Assembly: GCF_030162935.1 (NCBI RefSeq)
Contig: NZ_JASAUZ010000045.1
Location: 218,053-282,052 of the forward strand
Length of the DNA stretch: 64,000 bases
Source: Comamonas halotolerans
Lineage (GTDB): Bacteria > Pseudomonadota > Gammaproteobacteria > Burkholderiales > Burkholderiaceae_C
Direction: 5' to 3'
A model generated the notes under the pieces. That model had not been told where the DNA came from and searched no databases. It saw only the letters and a program-made list of their open reading frames with translations. Every line of letters starts with the position of its first letter. Position 1 is the first letter of the stretch. The position numbers and the translations under genes are program-made. This document shows positions 1 through 8,700 of this stretch, one piece after another.

Positions 1-1268
1 ACATGCAGTCCGTTGTAGTCGCGTATGCCTTGACCACGGCAATGTTGATTCCCGCCACGGGATGGGTTGCCGACCGTTTTGGTACACGTCGCATTTACAC
101 CGCAGCCATGGCGTTGTTTGTGCTCGGTTCGGTCTTGTGTGCACTGGCTCCTACACTGCAGTTTCTGGTGATGGCGCGTGTGGTTCAAGGGGTGGGCGGC
201 GCCATGATGCTGCCCGTTGGGCGTTTGGCGGTGCTGCGGGCATATCCACGCGATGCATTCATCCGCGCCATGAGTTTTATCGCCATACCGGGGCAGGTTG
301 GTCCGCTGCTGGGGCCTACGCTGGGCGGCTGGCTGGTGGAGTACGCATCGTGGCACTGGATCTTCTGGATCAATGTGCCGGTGGGGGCGCTTGGAGTTTG
401 GGCAGCATGGCGCTGGATGCCCAAAAATGACCAACAACCCAAGCGCTCTTTCGATGGTGTCGGCTTTGCTCTGCTCGCCTTTGGCATGGTGGGTGTGTCA
501 CTGGCCCTGGATGGCTTGTCCGGCGTTGGCATGGGGCATGCGCTGGTTGCCGTGCTGATGGTGTTTGGCATGGCCAGCCTGGCTGCTTACTGGATGCATG
601 CGCTACGTAGCCCTGCGCCCTTGTTTGCCCCTGCATTGTTCAGCGTGCGTTCATTGCGTGTCGGTTTGCTGGGCAATTTGTTCGCGCGCCTGGGCAGCGG
701 TGCTGCACCATTTCTGGTGCCGTTGATGTTGCAGGTGGGGCTGGGGCTTTCACCTTTTCATGCCGGCACCATGATGCTGGCAACAGTGCTGGGGAGCATG
801 GTGGTCAAGCGCTTGGCTGTACGCACAGTGCTGCGATTTGGCTACAAGCGGGTATTGCAGGTGAATTCCATTCTGCTGGGTTTGATGATTGCTGCTTTGG
901 GGCTGATCAGTCCTGACCAGCCGCAGTGGCTGATTCTGGTGCAGCTGTTTGTGTTTGGCTGCATCAACTCCATGCAGTTCACGGCAATGAATTCGGTGAC
1001 ACTCAAGGATATGGAAGGTGAGTTCGCGAGCAGTGGCAACAGCCTGCTTTCGATGGTGCAAATGCTGGCCATGAGTATGGGGGTGGCCGTGGCAGGCGCA
1101 GTGCTTTCCGGTTATGCCGAGATGTGGCAGGCCAGGGAAGGCTACAAACTTTTGGCGCTGCAAGCCACGTTTGTCACAGTGGGTGTGATGACACTGGCTG
1201 CCACCTTGGTGTTCAGTCAGCTTGACGATGATGAGCGTGTGCGTTCAGCTCCGGATTCGGGAGACTGA
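1..1268 (+). CDS. DHA2-type MFS efflux transporter, 5' end cut by the window
   Basis: Major facilitator of the EmrB/QacA (DHA2) drug:H+ antiporter type in the inner membrane. The visible 421 residues begin inside the first transmembrane segments: the loop-2 signature WVADRFGTRR lies near residues 21-30, and motif C-like glycines occur in PLLGPTLGGW. Repeated hydrophobic segments run to about residue 400, followed by a short acidic tail. DHA2 proteins usually have 450-500 residues, so roughly 30-50 N-terminal residues lie outside the window; the ATG at position 3 is probably internal. The gene converges on anmK. The substrate cannot be told from sequence. Confidence 0.85.
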   Translation, partial: MQSVVVAYALTTAMLIPATGWVADRFGTRRIYTAAMALFVLGSVLCALAPTLQFLVMARVVQGVGGAMMLPVGRLAVLRAYPRDAFIRAMSFIAIPGQVGPLLGPTLGGWLVEYASWHWIFWINVPVGALGVWAAWRWMPKNDQQPKRSFDGVGFALLAFGMVGVSLALDGLSGVGMGHALVAVLMVFGMASLAAYWMHALRSPAPLFAPALFSVRSLRVGLLGNLFARLGSGAAPFLVPLMLQVGLGLSPFHAGTMMLATVLGSMVVKRLAVRTVLRFGYKRVLQVNSILLGLMIAALGLISPDQPQWLILVQLFVFGCINSMQFTAMNSVTLKDMEGEFASSGNSLLSMVQMLAMSMGVAVAGAVLSGYAEMWQAREGYKLLALQATFVTVGVMTLAATLVFSQLDDDERVRSAPDSGD

Positions 1269-1344
1269 GCGGCGCGAGTTGCATCGCTAGCTTTGCGTGC
1301 ACAGCGAGTGTGGTGCCAGTGGTTAAAGCTGTCATTCCTGCTGT

Positions 1345-2499
1345 TCAAGCAGGGTAAATGGCGCCCAGGATGCGTGGGCCGTGGGCTCCAGTGACGGCGG
1401 GAAGGTTTCCTGGCAGGCCCAGCATGCACTGACGGGCCAGCCAGGCGAATGCGGCGGCCTCTACTTGCAATGGGTGAAGGCCCTGTGAAGCTGTACTTTG
1501 GACGCTTACCATCGGTAGCAATGTTTGCAGCTGGCGCATTAACTCGGTGTTGAGTGCGCCGCCACCACAGACCAGCAAACGGCTGCTGTCAGGTGCATAG
1601 TGCTGCACGGCATGTGCGCAGCTTTGTGCGGTGAAGGCGGTCAGCGTGGCTTGTACATCTTGGGCTGAAGGCTGTGTGGCAATAGATTCCAGCTGCGCTT
1701 GCAGCCATGCGGGGTTGAACAGGTCGCGGCCTGTGCTTTTAGGTGGTGGCTGCAGCAAAAAAGGCTCGGTGAGCAATTGCTGCAACAAGGGCGGATTGAC
1801 GGTGCCGCTTGCAGCCCAGCGCCCCTGGTCGTCGTAAGCAGCGCCAGTGTGCTGCAGACACCACCAATCCATCAATGCGTTGCCAGGGCCGCAGTCAAAG
1901 CCGGTGATGGGCGTTTGTGTGTCCGTCTGGGCCGGTAGAACGCTGATATTGGCAATGCCGCCGATATTCAGCACCGCTGTCGCGCAGTCAGCGTGCGCAA
2001 AAACACCCTGATGAAATGCGGGAACCAAGGGGGCTCCCTGTCCACCTGCTGCCACATCGCGACTGCGCAGATCCGCCACGACAGTGATCCCGGATAGTTC
2101 GGCCAGTAGTGCCGGGTTCTGCAGTTGCAAGGTATAGCCCGTACCATCGTGCTGCAGAGGTTGGTGGCGCACGGTTTGTCCGTGGGCACCAATGGCACGC
2201 ACTTGAGTGGCAGGGGTGCCACTTTGCTCAAGCAGCGTCTGAACTACTTGTGCATAGGTGCGGCTCACCGCATTGCCTGCCAAGGCCGCACGGTGCAGCT
2301 CGTTGATGCCGTGGGGGCTGTTCAAGGCCATCAGCTCTTGACGCAGTGTTGTGGGAAACGGCTGTGTGGCATAGGCTTGCACATGCATGTGCTGCCTTTG
2401 GTCCCAATGCACCAAGACTCCATCCACACCATCCAAAGAGGTGCCTGACATAAGGCCGATATACAACTCGTTGGCAGGTGGTGTGGCGAAGGTGGTCAT
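1345..2499 (-). CDS. anmK: Anhydro-N-acetylmuramic acid kinase
   Basis: Cytosolic kinase that opens and phosphorylates 1,6-anhydro-MurNAc to MurNAc-6-phosphate during murein recycling. The 384 residues match the usual family length. The signature GTSLDGVDGVL sits near residues 19-29. An ASKHA-type phosphate/nucleotide site appears as LNIGGIANIS and the C-terminal LLVCGGGALN. It is codirectional with the upstream M23 murein peptidase, but a strong terminator separates them, so anmK probably has its own promoter. The functional link (murein cutting and recycling) is inferred from adjacency. Confidence 0.95.
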   Translation of the reverse strand: MTTFATPPANELYIGLMSGTSLDGVDGVLVHWDQRQHMHVQAYATQPFPTTLRQELMALNSPHGINELHRAALAGNAVSRTYAQVVQTLLEQSGTPATQVRAIGAHGQTVRHQPLQHDGTGYTLQLQNPALLAELSGITVVADLRSRDVAAGGQGAPLVPAFHQGVFAHADCATAVLNIGGIANISVLPAQTDTQTPITGFDCGPGNALMDWWCLQHTGAAYDDQGRWAASGTVNPPLLQQLLTEPFLLQPPPKSTGRDLFNPAWLQAQLESIATQPSAQDVQATLTAFTAQSCAHAVQHYAPDSSRLLVCGGGALNTELMRQLQTLLPMVSVQSTASQGLHPLQVEAAAFAWLARQCMLGLPGNLPAVTGAHGPRILGAIYPA

Positions 2500-2520
2500 A
2501 CAGCAAGCTAGGAGTCAGGC

Positions 2521-2551
2521 AAAGAAAAAGGGCCTCGATTGCTCGAGGCCC
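2521..2551 (-). terminator. Intrinsic terminator of the M23 peptidase gene
   Basis: Perfect 9-bp stem GGGCCTCGA/TCGAGGCCC with a 4-nt loop. On the minus strand it is followed by a T-rich run (AAAGAAAAA on the plus strand at 2521-2529). It sits between the M23 gene end and the anmK start. Confidence 0.9.
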
Positions 2552-2570
2552 TGGAGAGGGTAGCACAGGC

Positions 2571-4016
2571 TTATTGGGCGCTGGCTTGGCGAATCAGATC
2601 TGCGGAGGCCAGTTGCATGTGCATGAACTCGGCGTGCTTGGCAAACTGCTCACGCACTTTTTCTGAAATCTCATTGGCTTCGCTGTCGGCAATAATGGTC
2701 TGCGGATCCTGGTGTGTACCATTGACGCGGAACTCAAAGTGCAGGTGAGGGCCTGTAGACCAGCCGGTAGAGCCCACTGCGCCGATGTTTTGGCCTTGCT
2801 CAACCGTCTGGCCCTTCTGGACGTCAATGCGGCTGAGGTGGGCATAGACAGTGACGTGCGCGGTATTGGTGTGCTTGACGAAAATCACGTTGCCAAAACC
2901 GTTCTGCCAGCCTGCAAACTCAACCACGCCATCGCCCACGGTGCGAACTTTGGTGCCGGTGGGAGCAGCAAAGTCAGTGCCCAGGTGCTTGCGCCATGTG
3001 TTGTGAATGGGGTGCTTGCGCATCGAGAAAGTGCTGCTGACGCGTGAAAACTCCACGGGAGAGCTTAAATAGGCGCGGCTCAGGCTGGAGCCATCCATGG
3101 CGTAGTAAGCACCACGCTGACCAGGCTCCTGGAACCACATGGCGTTGTGGATCTTGTCCCGGTTCTGGAACTCAGCTGCCAGCACGCGGCCAGCGCGCAG
3201 GAACTCTCCATCGGCTTCCAGTGTTTCGTAGATGACGGAGAAGCGGTCGCCCTTGTGCAGACGGTGGAAGTTGATATCCGAAAAGATGTCCGCCACTTGC
3301 ACTGCGACAGCATCAGGCAGGCCTGCTGCATCCGTAGCAGCAAACAGCGTGCTGTGGATGGTTCCGCCAGTCAAACGTGTGTTGACTTCCAGAGGCGCGC
3401 TGGAAACGGTTGCGCTAAATTGGCCTTGTGCATTGCGCTCCAGCACCAAGCGCTGAAAGTTCTGGCTGTTCTCATCTTGAATCCAGCGCACAGTCAGCTT
3501 TTGCAACTGATGGTCGTTACTGGTTTCAGCGGAAACCAGTCGGCCACTGCGACTGAAGATGTGCTGGCGTGCCAGCTCATTGCTGCGCAAGAAAGCGGAA
3601 GCGCTCGGGTCGGCAATACCAAGGCGTTGCAGCAAAGACTCAGGCGTGTCGCTGGAGCGGGTATGGTCAGTACGGAATAGCGAAAATTCGTTCAGTTCAG
3701 TCAGGTCAGCCAGCGTACTGCCATCCACCAGGGATGGAATGGTCTGGGTCAGTGTGCGGACAGGCATGTCTGCAGGGTCTGGACCAAGCGATGCAACAGC
3801 AAATGCGCCGCCTCCGGCGGTTAGCATGAGGGCTGCGATGGCGGCAGTCAGGCGCTTCGGGTGACGCTGTATGGACTGAGCCAGCTGTGCGAGCAAAGCA
3901 CTGCCGGCAGAAACTAGTTTGTTCGTCAAAACATGGGTTCCCGGGAAGTGTGCGTACCTTGAAAACGGATAGGCATGTGAGGCAGAAGGCACGCGTTCTG
4001 TCAGCATAGTTGCCAT
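2571..4016 (-). CDS. M23-family murein metallopeptidase with an N-terminal membrane anchor
   Basis: Probable murein DD-endopeptidase of the MepM/NlpD-like M23 class, acting in the periplasm. An uncleaved signal anchor is visible (LTAAIAALMLTAGG). A long middle region resembling the linker of OapA/MepM proteins is followed by the C-terminal LytM domain with zinc ligands in HLGTDFAAPTG and PHLHFEFRVNG. All expected ligands (HxxxD and HxH) are present, so it should be an active enzyme. The first ATG codons are at 4016 and 4007; a TTG further upstream keeps the frame open, but no good ribosome site distinguishes them. It is divergent from tyrS, with about 100 bp for both promoters. Confidence 0.88.
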   Translation of the reverse strand: MATMLTERVPSASHAYPFSRYAHFPGTHVLTNKLVSAGSALLAQLAQSIQRHPKRLTAAIAALMLTAGGGAFAVASLGPDPADMPVRTLTQTIPSLVDGSTLADLTELNEFSLFRTDHTRSSDTPESLLQRLGIADPSASAFLRSNELARQHIFSRSGRLVSAETSNDHQLQKLTVRWIQDENSQNFQRLVLERNAQGQFSATVSSAPLEVNTRLTGGTIHSTLFAATDAAGLPDAVAVQVADIFSDINFHRLHKGDRFSVIYETLEADGEFLRAGRVLAAEFQNRDKIHNAMWFQEPGQRGAYYAMDGSSLSRAYLSSPVEFSRVSSTFSMRKHPIHNTWRKHLGTDFAAPTGTKVRTVGDGVVEFAGWQNGFGNVIFVKHTNTAHVTVYAHLSRIDVQKGQTVEQGQNIGAVGSTGWSTGPHLHFEFRVNGTHQDPQTIIADSEANEISEKVREQFAKHAEFMHMQLASADLIRQASAQ

Positions 4017-4114
4017 TGCCAAGTATGTAAATGGCTTGCCGACTAGAATTGACCACTGCAATAGAGCCCCAAGTATACCGGGGAGGCTAATCCCCGCGCT
4101 GGAAAAAAACCCTT

Positions 4115-5347
4115 ATGAATCAAAATGCTGTTACAACATACCCGGTCACTGAGGCTGTAAGACAAGCGCTTGAAATCACGTTGCGCGGTGTCGATGAATT
4201 ATTGCCAGAAGCTGACTGGGCTCAAAAACTTGCGCGGTCGGAGGCTACTGGCGTGCCTTTGCGTATCAAGCTGGGGCTGGATCCTACGGCGCCAGATATC
4301 CACCTAGGCCATACCGTGGTCTTGAACAAGATGCGCCAGCTCCAAGACCTGGGGCATCAGGTGATTTTCTTGATTGGCGACTTCACCACATTGATCGGCG
4401 ATCCTTCGGGCCGTAATTCCACACGTCCACCGCTGACTGCCGAGCAGATCAAAGTGAATGCCGAGACGTACTACACCCAGGCTGCAAAGGTGCTGGACCC
4501 TGCCAAGACCGAGGTACGCTACAACAGCGAGTGGTGCGACAAGCTGGGCGCGCGCGGCATGATCGAGTTGTCCGCCAAGTACACGGTGGCGCGCATGATG
4601 GAGCGCAATGATTTCCATACCCGCTTTACAGAGGGTAGTTCCATCAGCTTGCATGAGTTCCTGTACCCGCTGTTGCAGGGTTATGACTCGGTAGCACTCA
4701 AGGCGGACCTGGAGATGGGGGGGACCGACCAGAAGTTCAATCTGATGATGGGGCGCCATCTGCAGGCGGAATATGGTCAAGATCAGCAGTGCGTGCTAAC
4801 AATGCCTTTGCTGGTGGGGCTGGACGGTGTGCACAAAATGTCCAAATCCAAGAACAACTACATCGGCATCACGGAAGATGCCAACACCATGTTCGCCAAG
4901 GTGCTGTCGATTTCCGATGACCTGATGTGGGACTGGTATACCTTGCTTTCGTTCAAGAGCATGGCGGATATCAATGCCTTGAAGGCTGAGATTGAAGCCG
5001 GTGGCAACCCCAAGCATGCCAAGGTGGCGCTGGCCAAGGAAATCACCACACGCTTTCATAGCGCCGCCGCAGCTGATGCGGCGGAGCAAGACTTTATCAA
5101 TCGCGCCAAGGGCGGTATACCGGATGACATCCCTGAGCTGACGATGTCAGGAGCGCCCATGGGAATTGGTGCGTTGCTCAAGCAAGCCAACCTGGCACCC
5201 TCGACCAGTGAAGCCAATCGTTTGATTGACGGTGGTGGTGTACGGATTGATGGTGCGGTGATCAGTGATCGTGGCCTGAAGGTGGATGCCGGCACTTTTG
5301 TGGTGCAAGTGGGCAAGCGCAAGTTTGCGCGTGTGACACTGGCGTAA
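4115..5347 (+). CDS. tyrS: Tyrosyl-tRNA synthetase
   Basis: Class I aminoacyl-tRNA synthetase charging tRNA-Tyr. It has 410 residues, close to the bacterial norm. The HIGH motif appears as HLGH at residues 63-66 and KMSKS at 241-245. The C-terminal S4-type RNA-binding domain is visible in [17 protein letters not shown] clear terminator follows the gene. It is housekeeping, divergent from the peptidase gene, and shows no T-box-like leader. Confidence 0.98.
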   Translation: MNQNAVTTYPVTEAVRQALEITLRGVDELLPEADWAQKLARSEATGVPLRIKLGLDPTAPDIHLGHTVVLNKMRQLQDLGHQVIFLIGDFTTLIGDPSGRNSTRPPLTAEQIKVNAETYYTQAAKVLDPAKTEVRYNSEWCDKLGARGMIELSAKYTVARMMERNDFHTRFTEGSSISLHEFLYPLLQGYDSVALKADLEMGGTDQKFNLMMGRHLQAEYGQDQQCVLTMPLLVGLDGVHKMSKSKNNYIGITEDANTMFAKVLSISDDLMWDWYTLLSFKSMADINALKAEIEAGGNPKHAKVALAKEITTRFHSAAAADAAEQDFINRAKGGIPDDIPELTMSGAPMGIGALLKQANLAPSTSEANRLIDGGGVRIDGAVISDRGLKVDAGTFVVQVGKRKFARVTLA

Positions 5348-5372
5348 GCACAAAGGTCTGCGCAAGCTGTGA

Positions 5373-5407
5373 AGCCACTGCTGGGGTTGAGGCAGTGGCT
5401 TTTTTTA
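5373..5407 (+). terminator. Intrinsic terminator of tyrS
   Basis: 9-bp stem AGCCACTGC/GCAGTGGCT, about a 10-nt loop, then seven T residues. It begins 25 bp after the tyrS stop. Confidence 0.92.
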
Positions 5408-5771
5408 TGGCGCTTGGATTGATTGTCTTGTGTTGTTGCGCTGCAGTGTTGTGCTGTGCTGTGCTGGAAGCCAGCCAACTGTGCGCGCGTATCAAGCTTT
5501 GTTTTAAGGCGGAAAAGCGAGTCTGAATACTCTGCACGCAGGGGGCTGCAAGGGAAGTCTTGCAAAACGTCCTGCAATTCTTACTAGAACTAGAAGAAGT
5601 ACATATCTCTAGTGTCGGGACGAAGGGGGCGGCACTTCCCTTTTTGAAATCAATCTCCTGACCATTGAATGTTGTGCCGGGCTCACGTTCATTTACAGAT
5701 GCTGTCATGCAATCTGCATGCGTTGCGCAGGATAATCGTGGGTTATTGCTGTTTTCAATATCGATTTTTTT
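5408..5771. other. Intergenic leader before glmU, no gene seen
   Basis: 364 bp without a credible ORF. It presumably carries the glmU promoter, but I cannot fix -35/-10 boxes with confidence. The glmU ATG is preceded by a T-rich stretch (ATCGATTTTTTT) without a strong Shine-Dalgarno sequence. An alternating GTGTTGTGCTGTGCTGTGCTG low-complexity patch lies near 5445-5465. Confidence 0.5.
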
Positions 5772-7208
5772 ATGTCTCAGAACGCACTTCCTCTTGATAT
5801 CGTCATCATGGCCGCTGGAAAAGGCACGCGCATGAAAAGCAAGACACCGAAGGTGCTGCAAAAACTGGCGGGCCGTGCGTTGTTGCAGCACGTGCTGGAT
5901 ACTGCCGCTCAGTTGCATGCACGCTCTGCCGTGGTGATTACGGGACATGGGGCAGAAACGGTTGAAGCAGCGATTGCACAAGGCCGTAGTGCCCAGGCAC
6001 TGGAGTTGAAGTTCGTTCGCCAGGAGCCACAACTGGGAACCGGGCATGCTGTGCAGCAGGCCGTACCTGCGCTGGCGGACGATGGCATGGTGGTCGTGTT
6101 GTCGGGCGATGTACCGCTGACACAGGCACAAACCTTGCAGGATCTGGTAGCCGCAGCAGACAACCAGCGCATGGCGCTGCTGACGGTCACTTTGCCCAAT
6201 CCCACAGGCTATGGCCGTATCGTGCGCAATGCCGCTGGTACCGTGCAGCGGATTGTGGAACAAAAAGATGCCAACGATGCTGAGCGAGCCATCAACGAAA
6301 TTTACAGCGGCATCATGGCTGTGCCAGCCAAGCGTCTGGCACAGTGGCTATCCAGGCTCAACAACAACAATGCCCAAGGCGAGTACTACCTGACCGACAT
6401 CGTTGCCATGGCGGTAGCAGATGGTGTGGATGTGGTGGCGCATCGAATCAGTGATGAGGTGCAGGTGGCTGGTGTAAACAGCCCTGTGCAATTGGCGGAG
6501 CTGGAACGCGCCCACCAGTTGCGCCAAGCCCGACAACTGATGGAGCAAGGCGTGCGCCTGGCCGACCCAGCCCGGCTGGATGTGCGTGATGATGTTCGGG
6601 GCAATCCTGCGCAGCTGGTATGCGGCCAAGATGTGGAGATTGATGTGGGCTGCATCTTCACTGGCAAGGTGGAGATCGGTGACGGCGTCAGCATTGGTGC
6701 TTGCTGTCACATCAGCAATGCAGTGATTGCTGCGGGGGCAGTGATTCATCCCTTTACACATATTGATGGCGAAAAGCTGGGTGCCGAAGTGGGTGAAGGT
6801 GCGCTGATTGGCCCATTTGCTCGCTTGCGTCCAGGGGCGCTGCTGGGCAAGGAAGTGCATATTGGCAACTTCGTGGAAGTCAAGAACTCCACCATGGCTG
6901 CGGGTGCCAAGGCCAACCATCTGGCCTATCTGGGGGATGCGACGGTGGGTGAGCGCGTGAACTACGGCGCAGGCTCAATCACTGCCAACTACGATGGGGC
7001 CAACAAGCACCGCACCGTGATTGAGGCAGATGTGCACATTGGCAGCAATTGCGTGCTGGTGGCACCGGTCACCCTGGGGGCGGGAGGGACGGTGGGCGGT
7101 GGTTCGACCATTACCAAGAACACAGAGCCTGGTGCGCTGAGTGTGGCACGTGGCAAGCAGGTGTCGATTGCCAATTGGCAGCGTCCTGCCAAGCAGCCCA
7201 AGGCATAA
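5772..7208 (+). CDS. glmU: Bifunctional GlcN-1-P acetyltransferase / GlcNAc-1-P uridylyltransferase
   Basis: Makes UDP-GlcNAc for murein and LPS. The N-terminal nucleotidyltransferase has IVIMAAGKGTRMKSK near residues 10-24 and the metal-site segment VVLSGDVPLT. The C-terminal left-handed beta-helix acetyltransferase has repeated hexapeptides and the conserved NYGAGSITANYDG segment. It has 478 residues against about 456 in E. coli. Together with glmS 1.5 kb downstream it supplies amino-sugar precursors, although a kinase and a regulator lie between them. Confidence 0.97.
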   Translation: MSQNALPLDIVIMAAGKGTRMKSKTPKVLQKLAGRALLQHVLDTAAQLHARSAVVITGHGAETVEAAIAQGRSAQALELKFVRQEPQLGTGHAVQQAVPALADDGMVVVLSGDVPLTQAQTLQDLVAAADNQRMALLTVTLPNPTGYGRIVRNAAGTVQRIVEQKDANDAERAINEIYSGIMAVPAKRLAQWLSRLNNNNAQGEYYLTDIVAMAVADGVDVVAHRISDEVQVAGVNSPVQLAELERAHQLRQARQLMEQGVRLADPARLDVRDDVRGNPAQLVCGQDVEIDVGCIFTGKVEIGDGVSIGACCHISNAVIAAGAVIHPFTHIDGEKLGAEVGEGALIGPFARLRPGALLGKEVHIGNFVEVKNSTMAAGAKANHLAYLGDATVGERVNYGAGSITANYDGANKHRTVIEADVHIGSNCVLVAPVTLGAGGTVGGGSTITKNTEPGALSVARGKQVSIANWQRPAKQPKA

Positions 7209-7221
7209 ACCAGGACTCAGC

Positions 7222-8007
7222 ATGTCAGTGCCCACTGCCCTCCCCGCCACACTGGAAGCTGCACAGGCCGTGATTGTGCAAAAGCAGGCTGAGTTGGATC
7301 GCCTGCACGCAATGCATGAAGCCTGGATGCGGGCAGTGGCACACGATTTGCGCGCACCGCTACGGCATGTGGTGTCGTTTGCGCCTTTGCTCAAAGAAGC
7401 TGTGGAAGAGTTGTCCGATGCTGCACCGCAAGCGATCGAGGCAGTTGCGGACGCTCGCGAGTTTGCGGCAACCATGGAACATGCTGCGCGCAAGATGAGT
7501 GCCATGCTCGATGGTCTTGCTACCATTTCCCGCGCCGCCCGTGCCCCCCTGCATTGGGAGGCGCTCGACTGGACGGCGCTGGTGTCGTCTTTGGTGGAGC
7601 CGTTGCGAGCTCAGTTTCCAAGCGTGCAGTGGACCTTGCCAACGCAGCCGGTATGGGTGATGGCGGATGCGGACGGACTGCGCCGCATCATGCAGGCCCT
7701 GCTGGATAACGCTGTCAAGTTTTCAGCCTGCGAGGCACAACCGCATGTGAGCCTTGCCGCACGCCCTCAGGATTCGGCAGGATGGCAATTGCAGGTGCAA
7801 GACAATGGCGTGGGATTTGACGATCAACGCGCCCAGCATTTGGGAGACCTGTTTCAGCGTATGCACCGAGACAATGAGTTTGACGGTGTGGGCTGTGGCT
7901 TGGCTCTGGTGCAGACCATTGCACAGCGTCACGGCGCAAGCTGGCGAGTGCAGTCGCAACCAAAGATGGGCTGCACGGTGTTCTTGAACTGGCCTGTGGT
8001 GATGTAA
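7222..8007 (+). CDS. Orphan soluble sensor histidine kinase
   Basis: 261 residues. A short N-terminal helix leads into an H-box (AVAHDLRAPLRH, near residue 36 onward), a dimerisation helix pair, then the HATPase domain with N-box LLDNAVKFS, G1 DNGVGFDD and a G2-like GVGCGLAL. No transmembrane segment or recognisable sensor domain precedes the H-box, and no response regulator is adjacent. I chose the ATG at 7222, which has an AGGA ahead of it and begins 14 bp after glmU; an upstream in-frame ATG lies inside glmU. It is probably co-transcribed with glmU. The signal is unknown. Confidence 0.85.
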   Translation: MSVPTALPATLEAAQAVIVQKQAELDRLHAMHEAWMRAVAHDLRAPLRHVVSFAPLLKEAVEELSDAAPQAIEAVADAREFAATMEHAARKMSAMLDGLATISRAARAPLHWEALDWTALVSSLVEPLRAQFPSVQWTLPTQPVWVMADADGLRRIMQALLDNAVKFSACEAQPHVSLAARPQDSAGWQLQVQDNGVGFDDQRAQHLGDLFQRMHRDNEFDGVGCGLALVQTIAQRHGASWRVQSQPKMGCTVFLNWPVVM

Positions 8008-8044
8008 TTTAGCGGCTAAGGGCAGCAGGCAGAGTTGCATGCCT

Positions 8045-8566
8045 TCAGGGCGTATGAGGTAGGGGTGCCAGGCGCGGCAAGTGCGGGCTGAATTTGGCGC
8101 GTTTGGTGGCAAAAAACGTTTTGACGTTGCGCACATTGGCCTGAGCCGTGAAGAGTCGCTGTGACAGTGCGAGATATGCAGGCATGTCTTTGCAGGCGAT
8201 CACCAGCATAAAGTCAGGGCCTGGCGAGACACGCCAGCATTGCTGCACGCCGTCTTCTGCGACAGCAGCAGCTTCAAATGTTTCCAGTGCTTCTGCATTC
8301 TGACGCTCCAGTGTTACTTCGACCAGTGCTTGCAAGCCATGACCAACCAAGGGCGCGAGCATTTCAGGGCGTGCAATGGCTACCTGGCGTTCTATCAGTC
8401 CCAGCGTATGCAGTCGACGCACTCTGCGCAGACAGGTTGGGGGGGAGATGTGCAGCAGTTCAGCCAGCTTCAAATTGCTCAATCCCGCATCACGCTGTAG
8501 TAAATCCAGCAACTGTAGATCAGTCAGGTCTAGAACTGTATCTGCGATATTTGTTTCATGATTCAT
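8045..8566 (-). CDS. Lrp/AsnC-family transcriptional regulator
   Basis: 173 residues. The N-terminal winged HTH is LLDLLQRDAGLSNLKLAELLHISPPTC in outline (residues about 18-45), with a recognition helix around PPTCLRRVRRL. A C-terminal RAM (AsnC_trans_reg) ligand domain follows (VSPGPDFMLVIACKDMPAY). It is divergent from glmS across about 130 bp of AT-rich DNA containing palindromes suited to an Lrp dimer, so autoregulation and perhaps control of glmS is likely. The effector is unknown; members of this family often bind amino acids. Confidence 0.92.
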   Translation of the reverse strand: MNHETNIADTVLDLTDLQLLDLLQRDAGLSNLKLAELLHISPPTCLRRVRRLHTLGLIERQVAIARPEMLAPLVGHGLQALVEVTLERQNAEALETFEAAAVAEDGVQQCWRVSPGPDFMLVIACKDMPAYLALSQRLFTAQANVRNVKTFFATKRAKFSPHLPRLAPLPHTP

Positions 8567-8581
8567 TAAAATATGAAAATT

Positions 8582-8616
8582 AATTTCAGTGACAATTTGT
8601 GCTGAAATTTTATTTC
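8582..8616. promoter_or_regulatory. Palindromic operator candidates between the Lrp-type gene and glmS
   Basis: AATTTCAG at 8582-8589 is mirrored by CTGAAATT at 8602-8609 with a 12-bp spacer. A second overlapping palindrome, GAAATTTTATTTC, lies at 8604-8616. AT-rich, closely spaced dyads next to the regulator gene are typical of Lrp-family sites. Binding is inferred only. Confidence 0.5.
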
Positions 8617-8700
8617 AAAAATAAAGAAAAATAGATCATTAGTTTTTTTGATGTGGTCTTAGCATCGTTGCAGTTTCAATTTTTCCACGGAGTTCCTTCT

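Noticed and set aside
5408..5771. Small RNA or riboswitch before glmU
   Set aside because: No stable conserved fold or terminator visible; nothing beyond an ordinary long leader can be supported.
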